Shown piece by piece: positions 1 to 5,220 of a DNA stretch of 5,220 nt; the first letter of the stretch is position 1, and each line of letters begins with the position of its first letter. The notes beneath the pieces are model-generated. The model worked only from the letters and a program-made list of their open reading frames with translations. It searched no databases and had not been told where the DNA came from. Source of the stretch: Ignavibacteria bacterium (GTDB lineage Bacteria; Bacteroidota; Ignavibacteria; Ignavibacteriales; Melioribacteraceae). The position numbers and the translations under genes are program-made. The stretch is from contig QILJ01000501.1 in NCBI GenBank assembly GCA_003233295.1, positions 1-5,220 on the forward strand, written 5' to 3'.

Positions 1-1183
1 TGAATCCTTGATTATAACCTAGAGCCAGTACTAATTCACCGAGAAAATCTCCTTTGACTATTTTATCAATTCTAACAGATGCTCCCATTCTCAGTGCTGT
101 TGGTAAGCCTGAAGAAAATCCGGAAGAATATGCCCCTCTTGGTTCAACTGCGTTAGTGAGTGAATCAACTATATCAGAACCAATTATATCTTTAATAACT
201 ACATCTCCGTTTGCTGAGTATGTTGCCGCTCCGCTGCTCCATGATACTGTACCGATATCTGTGATACTAAGACCAAACTTCCAGATATCTTTTAACTGAG
301 CAGACACACCGATGTTCATTCCCCAACCGTATCCTGCCGGCTGAAGGAATGCACCGAAATTAGAATTACGCCGTACATTTTCAAAATCATACTCAATTCC
401 AAGATCCGGCGAAAAAGCGAAGTTAGCTTTCATGTTGTTTATTACACGTATGGAGTGGTCTTCGTTTGTGATGATCCTTGTTTGAGCTCTCTCAATTTTG
501 GAGTATGCAAAACCCTGTATATATTTAAGTGTTATTCCTGCCGTAAAGCTTGAGAATGTTTTCCTCAATAATCTTGAAAAATCTCGTGCGTAGGAAAGAT
601 CGTATTCACGGAGATATGATGATGATAAAACTAAACCATCAAAATTATATTCTCTACCAATTTCATTTCCGTACAGTGCCAACTCAAAAACATCTTTTGG
701 TATTGCTGTTTTTTGTCCTAATATATCATTGATCGAAAACCCGAACGCACCGATCTTTTTATCAGGATAAAACGAAACAGCAAGTATGTTTACAATTGCA
801 CTTGCTCTAACTTCATTTCCGCTTTCAAACTTTGAAAGGAAATTCTGTTTATCAGTTTCTGAAAGAAATCTGCCTACTAATTCACCATTGCTGTTTTGTA
901 CGCCGCCAAAGTAATAATTCAGATCGGATACAGTTAAAAAATCGGAACCAGTGGATCCGCTGAAGTTTGGGATTGGCAGAATTGCCGCAACTTCAATCTT
1001 AGTGTTAGAAATAACTAAATTAGCTGGATTACTGTTAACCGCATAAATACCAAAAGATGTTACTGCAAATTGACTTCCCATCGCAACCGCACGTGCATCC
1101 GGATAACTGACGGAACCGCCATTCTGCGCAAATGAGTTAAATGTATATATCAAAAATATTAAGAATATTCTAATTAGTTTCAT
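1..1183 (-). CDS. Outer-membrane beta-barrel protein, DUF5723/PorV-like (partial, 3' end beyond window)
   Basis: An open frame of 394 codons runs from the ATG at 1181-1183 to the left edge without a stop, so the C-terminus is missing. The N-terminus is a clear Sec signal peptide: Lys2 and Arg5, a hydrophobic stretch to about residue 15, then a likely cleavage site after Ser-Phe-Ala at residue 19. The mature start carries the motif ARAVAMGSQFAV (residues 30-41), followed by NSNPANL (50-56). This AMG...NPA pattern is typical of the FadL/PorV/UPF0164-type barrel families of Bacteroidota. Further on, alternating hydrophobic strands rich in Gly and aromatics include GLSITDIGTVSW and LPTALRMGASV, both typical of DUF5723-like proteins. 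I infer a beta-barrel in the outer membrane; its substrate is unknown. Only 11 bases separate it from the upstream lipoprotein gene, so the two probably share a transcript. No Shine-Dalgarno sequence is evident before this start, so it may depend on translational coupling. The family name is from memory of its motifs, not from a search. Confidence 0.8.
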   Translation of the reverse strand, partial: MKLIRIFLIFLIYTFNSFAQNGGSVSYPDARAVAMGSQFAVTSFGIYAVNSNPANLVISNTKIEVAAILPIPNFSGSTGSDFLTVSDLNYYFGGVQNSNGELVGRFLSETDKQNFLSKFESGNEVRASAIVNILAVSFYPDKKIGAFGFSINDILGQKTAIPKDVFELALYGNEIGREYNFDGLVLSSSYLREYDLSYARDFSRLLRKTFSSFTAGITLKYIQGFAYSKIERAQTRIITNEDHSIRVINNMKANFAFSPDLGIEYDFENVRRNSNFGAFLQPAGYGWGMNIGVSAQLKDIWKFGLSITDIGTVSWSSGAATYSANGDVVIKDIIGSDIVDSLTNAVEPRGAYSSGFSSGLPTALRMGASVRIDKIVKGDFLGELVLALGYNQGF

Positions 1184-1194
1184 TAAAGTACCGA

Positions 1195-3240
1195 TCAATT
1201 GACCCTATAATTAATTTTTCCATAGATCTTAAAGTAAATATTGTTGCTTGTTTTGAACTTCACAGTTTTAATACTATTCGGTGGAGGTGTATCGAACATT
1301 ATTGAGAATATCAAATGTGGACTTCTAATAAATTCTATCGCTTCAGCCGATCGTAACTCTATTTGCTGTGTGTAAGGTGTTGAAGAGATCACGTCACCGT
1401 CACTGTCAACTTCAGGTGCATCAATTTGTACATACTCTGAGGCATTATATGACGGAGGAATTTTTGTTAGAAGGTCACCGTTTATATCAACCACACTTCC
1501 ATTCATTATCAAATTCATTGGTATTTTATTATCAGTTACTATCGTTAGAAGAATTGAATGAATTGATTCAATTTGTTCTTCGGTGAGATTCAAATTATCT
1601 ACAAAGACAGTGTCCTTAAAACTGCCGCCGGCAATTCCTAATTCGAGCGGCAATTCAAAATTAGTTGACCCGGCAACTGAATCGGATTTTGATACACTGC
1701 CGATAACATAATTGGGGTTTATAATTCCTTCACCGGAAAAAACAAATCTTGTTGGAACTGAACCCGATTTCATGAAACTGTTGATAAATTCGCTCATCCC
1801 TTGATCTTTCAAGTCAAACTCTTTTTGAACCATTGCCGGTAAATCCAAAGTGATAGGTAATTCTTTCGTGATATTATCAGAATATCCTGTTATCTTGCCA
1901 TTCAATATTACATCAAAATTTATTGACGAATTAATTTTCAATTTTATAGAGGGGTCATTGATAAATAAGCTGTCAAATGAGAGTTTATCTTCAATATTGC
2001 CTAAATCAATATTCAGTTCAGAAGGTGAAATATCAAAGGATATAGGTTTTATTAAACCTTTTGCATATGATAGAACAACATTACTAATTGAAAAATGTAC
2101 ATTCACACTATCTGTTTGCGAAATTGTTCTTTCATCATTTGTTGCATCCGAACTTATTCGGAATGAATATTTCAATTCATTAATAAGTTCACCCGGATTA
2201 TTGCTTTCAACTTTCCATCCTTTCATCGATCCAATTTGAAAAACTTGATTGTTAGTGCTTCTCTTGACTAAAAAAGTTTCAGTATATGGTGAGCCGTCAG
2301 GTAATTTAATGTTTTGAATTTGTAACCAGAGGTTTACGTCAAGATCGATTGAATTATCGATAACAATAGAAATATTTCCTTCGTCAAATATTGCAGTTTC
2401 AAGTTTTGTAGAATCATTTATTACGATAGACCTATCCACTTGTATTCCATCTTGTTCCGGAAGGATAGTTGTTACTTTGTCGAGGATAAAATCTGTGAAT
2501 CGCAAAGTAACAAGCAGATGAGCATCTTCTGGAATTGGAATTGTTTCACCATTACTACCTTCTGATGAAACACTTCCTTCAATTTCTAATATATCATTAA
2601 CATGTTTATTAGCAAGAGAAAAGTTGATATTTGTGCTATCATAAGGCGCAACAACAATAGGTGACCCCGTATATTCTCCGACAATTGATCCATCAGTAGA
2701 GTTCTTGATAATTATATTACTGAGCTCAATTGGAACAGGCATATTATTATTAATATTCATTTCCATATTGCCGGATTCAAAATCCGCTGACACAAAATTA
2801 TCAATCGATTTAAAGTTTGTATTTATAGTTGAAGAAAAAGGGGGCACAATCGCATCAGATCCCCCTGAAACAGGAAGGAGATCAGAAATTCCAATATAGG
2901 CTTTAATATATGGCGTATTCTTGATTGTGATCGCTTCCAAAGAAGTTGAGTTTGATGTTTCAATATTCTTCAACGTAAGATTGTCTTTAACATAGAAAGG
3001 ATCAATTTTATTTGTTCTTATATAATAAAGTAATCCTAATTTATCCAGGTCAGTAGAAGCGACTAAATTGCTGTCATTTCCTAAAAAATCATCAATTATA
3101 AATAACGAATCGGTAATAGGAAAATTGATTTCCACATCATAACTCGGAGCGATGAATTGGTCCGTCGGTTCGATACAACCATGTACTAAAAATACTGAAA
3201 GTGTAATAATTGCTGATAATATTAAATTAGGTTTATACAT
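1195..3240 (-). CDS. Large beta-rich repeat lipoprotein, unknown function
   Basis: Encodes 681 residues from the ATG at 3238-3240 to TGA at 1195-1197. An in-frame ATG at 3319-3321 would add 27 residues, but it sits in the T-run of the preceding terminator. The chosen start instead has AGGAG just upstream and gives a proper lipoprotein signal: Lys3, a hydrophobic core, then Val-His-Gly-Cys with Cys22 as the lipid anchor. Cys22 is the only cysteine in the whole protein, which supports that reading, although His at -2 of the lipobox is unusual. The mature part is Asn/Ser/Ile/Asp-rich, has no transmembrane helix, and is predicted to be nearly all beta. It begins with APSYDVEINFPITDSL (residues 32-47), resembling the start of other uncharacterised Bacteroidota/Ignavibacteria lipoproteins. 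Four related hairpin motifs occur near residues 154-178, 285-311, 427-450 and 559-583, suggesting tandem Ig-like or LEA14-like domains. It is probably anchored in a periplasm-facing or surface membrane leaflet. Its gene lies directly before the barrel gene. I do not recognise a named function. Confidence 0.85.
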   Translation of the reverse strand: MYKPNLILSAIITLSVFLVHGCIEPTDQFIAPSYDVEINFPITDSLFIIDDFLGNDSNLVASTDLDKLGLLYYIRTNKIDPFYVKDNLTLKNIETSNSTSLEAITIKNTPYIKAYIGISDLLPVSGGSDAIVPPFSSTINTNFKSIDNFVSADFESGNMEMNINNNMPVPIELSNIIIKNSTDGSIVGEYTGSPIVVAPYDSTNINFSLANKHVNDILEIEGSVSSEGSNGETIPIPEDAHLLVTLRFTDFILDKVTTILPEQDGIQVDRSIVINDSTKLETAIFDEGNISIVIDNSIDLDVNLWLQIQNIKLPDGSPYTETFLVKRSTNNQVFQIGSMKGWKVESNNPGELINELKYSFRISSDATNDERTISQTDSVNVHFSISNVVLSYAKGLIKPISFDISPSELNIDLGNIEDKLSFDSLFINDPSIKLKINSSINFDVILNGKITGYSDNITKELPITLDLPAMVQKEFDLKDQGMSEFINSFMKSGSVPTRFVFSGEGIINPNYVIGSVSKSDSVAGSTNFELPLELGIAGGSFKDTVFVDNLNLTEEQIESIHSILLTIVTDNKIPMNLIMNGSVVDINGDLLTKIPPSYNASEYVQIDAPEVDSDGDVISSTPYTQQIELRSAEAIEFIRSPHLIFSIMFDTPPPNSIKTVKFKTSNNIYFKIYGKINYRVN
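1492..2781 (-). repeat. Four degenerate protein-level repeats in the lipoprotein
   Basis: Within the lipoprotein the pattern hydrophobic-x-hydrophobic-x-Ile-x-Asn-x-hydrophobic-(Pro/Asp)-x-hydrophobic-x-hydrophobic recurs four times. Copies are MEMNINNNMPVPIELSNI (DNA within 2707-2781), ISIVIDNSIDLDVNLWLQI (2308-2388), IKLKINSSINFDVILNGKI (1891-1962) and LLTIVTDNKIPMNLIMNGSV (1492-1566). Aligned positions are spaced 131, 142 and 133 residues apart, so each copy probably marks one domain of roughly 135 residues. The DNA of the copies is not obviously similar, so the duplication is old. The strand-Asn-turn-strand look resembles LEA14/WHy-type domains; that fold assignment is an inference. Confidence 0.55.
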
Positions 3241-3242
3241 AT

Positions 3243-3248
3243 TCTCCT
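3243..3248 (-). promoter_or_regulatory. Ribosome binding site deciding the lipoprotein start
   Basis: On the minus strand AGGAGA lies two bases before the ATG at 3240 (three bases if AGGAG is taken as the core). The spacing is shorter than ideal, but it is the only purine-rich site near either possible start. Together with the lipobox at Cys22, it favours the short start over the one at 3321. Confidence 0.55.
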
Positions 3249-3319
3249 GTAATCGCTTAAATTTAGCTAAATGAATATAAATTTTTACATAAACATAAAA
3301 TAGGCGCAAAAAATATGCC

Positions 3320-3360
3320 AAAAAGAGAGGCTAAAGGCTGAAAATAAATCTCAGCCTTTA
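3320..3360 (-). terminator. Intrinsic terminator after the phosphoglycerate dehydrogenase gene
   Basis: A perfect 10-bp inverted repeat pairs TAAAGGCTGA (3332-3341) with TCAGCCTTTA (3351-3360) across a 9-base loop. Reading on the minus strand, the stem is followed after seven bases by five T (3324-3320), and a further run of six T lies at 3313-3308. On the plus strand no T-run follows, so the hairpin serves the minus-strand gene ending at 3420, 59 bases before the stem. The gap between stem and T-run is longer than in a textbook terminator. It separates the hutU-serA unit from the lipoprotein-barrel unit. Confidence 0.65.
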
Positions 3361-3419
3361 TTAAGAAGTAGTATTAAAAATAAGTGAAGATATTACCCAA
3401 GTTTCACAAATAATAACAA

Positions 3420-4340
3420 CTATTTATTCACTTGAAATGTAGTATCCTCGTTTTCAAAAAATTTCATTATTTGATTTGCCGCAGCAACACCGGCATTTAA
3501 ATTAGCTTCAGCTGTTTGAGCGCCCATTTTTTTAGGTGTAAAATAGCAGCGGTCATTAAATTTTTCCAGAAGTTCTTCTGCATTTCCCGGTGCAATGTCA
3601 GAAACATATTTGAAGTCATCTCGTTCTGTCATTAACTTGACCAAAGATTCTTCATCAACAACTTCTTTCCGAGCAGTGTTTACTAGTGTGGCACCTTTGG
3701 GCATTCTGTTTAGCAAGTCATAATTAATTGAGTTCTTTGTTTGGTCATTTGCAGGAATATGTAGAGACACATATTGGTTATTAGCATAAAGGTCTTCGGC
3801 AGAAGTATAAACTTTTACTCCATCAGATTCAATTGATTCTGCAGGAATGAATGGATCGAATGCGCTTACGTCCATTCCAAACCCCATTGCTATTTTACCA
3901 ACAAGTTTACCAACATGACCGTAAGCATGAATACCTAAAGTTTTTCCTTTTAACTCGGTTCCGGGTTTGCCGTTGAACTTACCCCTGGCAATATAAACCA
4001 TCATACCGAGCACTAATTCTGCAACAGCATTCGAGTTTTGACCAGGTGTATTCATCGCAACAATTTCTTTTTCAGTTGCAGCTTCCAGGTCAATATTATC
4101 ATAACCAGCACCGGCTCTAACTATTATCTTTAAATTAGGCGCTGCTTCAATTACTTCTCTCGTAGCTTTATCGCTGCGGATAATTAAAGCATGAACATCG
4201 GAAACTGCATCTAGTAATTCAGATTTATCTGAATACTTTTCCAACAGTGCGAATTCGTGTCCGGCATTTTCCACAATAATTTTGATCTGTTCAACTGCTG
4301 CCGGAGCGAATGGTTTTTCTGTTGCTACTAATACTTTCAT
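3420..4340 (-). CDS. serA: D-3-phosphoglycerate dehydrogenase, short type III with lysine active site
   Basis: A complete 306-residue cytosolic enzyme, predicted to oxidise 3-phosphoglycerate to 3-phosphohydroxypyruvate with NAD, the first step of serine synthesis. The N-terminal substrate half contains RAGAGYDNID (residues 75-84) and NTPGQNSNAVAE (97-108), both hallmarks of the D-2-hydroxyacid dehydrogenase family. The NAD-binding loop is GIHAYGHVG (136-144), where Ala139 replaces the first Gly of the usual GxGxxG. Asp162 follows at the end of the second Rossmann strand, where it would bind adenosine ribose. Arg224 in NTARKE is the conserved catalytic arginine. The usual catalytic His of the TPHxG motif is replaced: the sequence reads TPKKMGAQT (268-276), as in lysine-type (IIIK) enzymes known from Entamoeba and Bacteroidota. 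There is no C-terminal ACT or ASB domain, so serine feedback of the E. coli kind is not expected. The start has AGAGG five bases upstream. It follows hutU by 12 bases. A different 2-hydroxyacid substrate cannot be excluded. Confidence 0.9.
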   Translation of the reverse strand: MKVLVATEKPFAPAAVEQIKIIVENAGHEFALLEKYSDKSELLDAVSDVHALIIRSDKATREVIEAAPNLKIIVRAGAGYDNIDLEAATEKEIVAMNTPGQNSNAVAELVLGMMVYIARGKFNGKPGTELKGKTLGIHAYGHVGKLVGKIAMGFGMDVSAFDPFIPAESIESDGVKVYTSAEDLYANNQYVSLHIPANDQTKNSINYDLLNRMPKGATLVNTARKEVVDEESLVKLMTERDDFKYVSDIAPGNAEELLEKFNDRCYFTPKKMGAQTAEANLNAGVAAANQIMKFFENEDTTFQVNK

Positions 4341-4344
4341 AATA

Positions 4345-4350
4345 ACCTCT
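4345..4350 (-). promoter_or_regulatory. Ribosome binding site for the phosphoglycerate dehydrogenase gene
   Basis: AGAGGT on the minus strand lies four bases before the ATG at 4340, within the 12-base gap after the hutU stop codon. It confirms the start and shows that this gene can be translated independently even if translation of hutU stops early at the frameshift. Confidence 0.6.
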
Positions 4351-4352
4351 AT

Positions 4353-5220
4353 TTATTTTAACATTGGAATTTTTATACCTTTTTCTTTGGCATTTTTAAT
4401 TGCCCGTTCGTATCCCGCATCAGCATGGCGGACAATTCCCATACCGGGATCATAAGTTAAAACACGTTCTAATCTTTCCTCGGCTTCCTTTGTCCCGTCT
4501 GCAACTATAACCATTCCAGCATGAATTGATTTACCGATACCAACTCCACCTCCGTGATGAACAGATACCCAGCTTGCTCCTCCTATTGTATTAAGCAGAG
4601 CATTAAGGATCGGCCAATCCGCAATAGCATCGCTGCCGTCTTTCATACCTTCAGTTTCTCGGTAAGGTGAAGCAACAGAACCACAGTCAAGGTGATCCCG
4701 TCCAATAACGATAGGGGCTTTAACCTTTCCATCAGCAACCAACTGATTGAATATTTTCCCCATTTTTGCTCTATCACCGTAACCGAGCCAGCAGATACGC
4801 GTAGGCATTCCTTGCTTGAGCAAGTTTTATCCATCGAATAAGGGCTTTATCTTCTGGGAATGTTTTAATAACAGCTTTGTCAGTTTCATAAATATCGTTA
4901 GGATCTCCGGAAAGCGCTGCCCAGCGGAAAGGTCCTTTCCCATCATTAAATAAAGGGCGAATATAGGCTGGTACGAAGCCGGGAAAATCAAATGCATTTT
5001 CAACACCGTTTTCCTTTGCCTCTCCGCGGATGTTATTACCGTAATCGAATGTTACGGCGCCGCGTTTCTGAAATTCCAGCATTGCCTTTACGTGAGTTAC
5101 AATTGTTGCTTTTGCTTTCTTGATATATAGATCAGGATCGGATTTCCTAAGACTTAATGCTTCTTCAAATGTCATTCCCATTGGCACATAACCGTTCAAT
5201 GTATCATGAGCAGAGGTTTG
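4353..5220 (-). pseudogene. hutU: Urocanate hydratase, 3' part, frameshifted near 4815 (partial at right edge)
   Basis: Urocanase hydrates urocanate to 4-imidazolone-5-propionate, the second step of histidine degradation, in the cytosol with tightly bound NAD. The gene enters from the right edge; roughly the first half is outside. The upstream frame (5220 to about 4816) reads QTSAHDTLNGYVPMGMTFE, then DYGNNIR, AFDFPGFVPAYIRPLF, GPFRWAALSGDP and RWIKLAQ, all strongly urocanase. Left unshifted, it would run on for 13 unrelated residues and stop at 4774-4776. The family continues in another frame from 4814 to the TAA at 4353-4355: [45 protein letters not shown], and a normal C-terminus. The Cys of RICW (codon 4791-4793) corresponds to the cysteine linked with NAD binding in the Pseudomonas enzyme. 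Family members have six residues between the Ala of RWIxxA and the Gln-Gly; only four bases remain here, so 14 bases are missing. Both sides are intact otherwise, so this is either a very recent mutation or an assembly error. As written it cannot make full-length enzyme. Confidence 0.88.
4811..4824. repeat. Small inverted repeat at the hutU frameshift
   Basis: CTTGCT (4811-4816) and AGCAAG (4819-4824) form a perfect 6-bp inverted repeat around TG. On the coding strand the same place also shows CAAG twice in tandem (4818-4811). The frame switch, a single G at 4815 between a Gln codon in each frame, lies inside this structure. Short repeats of this kind can promote deletion during replication or confuse consensus calling, so it may mark how the lesion arose. 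Confidence 0.5.

Noticed and set aside
54..2899. Plus-strand open frames at 54-299, 550-732, 1368-1586, 1850-2239 and 2705-2899
   Set aside because: All lie opposite the barrel and lipoprotein genes and show low-complexity or unfamiliar residues without ribosome sites; they are shadows of the minus-strand coding sequence.
3268..3302. A promoter for the lipoprotein gene with TATATT at 3279-3274
   Set aside because: No convincing -35 box lies at a suitable distance, the Bacteroidota TTTG/TAnnTTTG pattern is absent, and the region is so AT-rich that TATATT-like words occur by chance.
3241..3321. A 27-residue N-terminal extension of the lipoprotein starting at 3321
   Set aside because: It would begin in the T-run of the preceding terminator, has no ribosome binding site, and would put an aromatic/basic stretch before a normal lipoprotein signal peptide.
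3384..3407. GTGAA...TTCAC inverted repeat just after the phosphoglycerate dehydrogenase gene
   Set aside because: Only five base pairs across a long AT-rich loop, with no T-run; the strong hairpin at 3332-3360 explains termination better.
3420..4340. The phosphoglycerate dehydrogenase as an inactive relic because the catalytic His is missing
   Set aside because: The replacement by Lys is shared by a known functional type III class, and the rest of the protein is intact and full length.
4800..4830. Programmed ribosomal frameshifting to rescue hutU
   Set aside because: A +1 shift at 4815 would rejoin the frames but still lose about five conserved residues. No slippery heptamer or stimulatory structure of a known type is visible, and urocanase is not known to use frameshifting.
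4643..4834. A 63-residue minus-strand open frame across the hutU break
   Set aside because: It is the third frame through the urocanase gene, shows no urocanase residues, and covers DNA whose conserved meaning lies in another frame.

Overview
The window reads as a stretch of AT-rich bacterial chromosome, most likely from the Bacteroidota/Ignavibacteria side of the FCB group. That placement is inferred from the phosphoglycerate dehydrogenase, which matches the short lysine-type enzyme common in Bacteroidota, and from a DUF5723-like outer-membrane barrel gene next to a large beta-rich lipoprotein gene. All recognisable genes lie on the minus strand, so transcription runs from the right edge to the left.

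Right part (5220 to about 3320): the 3' part of a urocanate hydratase gene (hutU, histidine degradation) enters from the right edge. Its reading frame is broken near 4815 by what looks like a 14-nt deletion, although the sequence on both sides is excellently conserved. Twelve bases after its stop codon comes a complete type III phosphoglycerate dehydrogenase gene (serA-like, serine synthesis) with its own Shine-Dalgarno sequence. A perfect 10-bp hairpin with a loose T-run closes this unit at 3320-3360.

Left part (3240 to 1): a second two-gene unit. The first gene encodes a 681-residue lipoprotein whose only cysteine is the lipobox cysteine. It contains four degenerate copies of a beta-hairpin motif at intervals of about 131-142 residues, resembling LEA-type/Ig-like repeats. 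Eleven bases after its stop codon begins a gene, cut by the left edge, for a signal-peptide-bearing outer-membrane beta-barrel protein of the DUF5723/PorV-like kind. The close spacing suggests that the two are co-expressed and may act together at the outer membrane, but no function can be assigned from sequence alone.

The plus strand shows no credible gene. There is no sign of mobile elements, CRISPR arrays, tRNA or rRNA. The points most worth checking are the hutU lesion and the uncharacterised lipoprotein/barrel pair.
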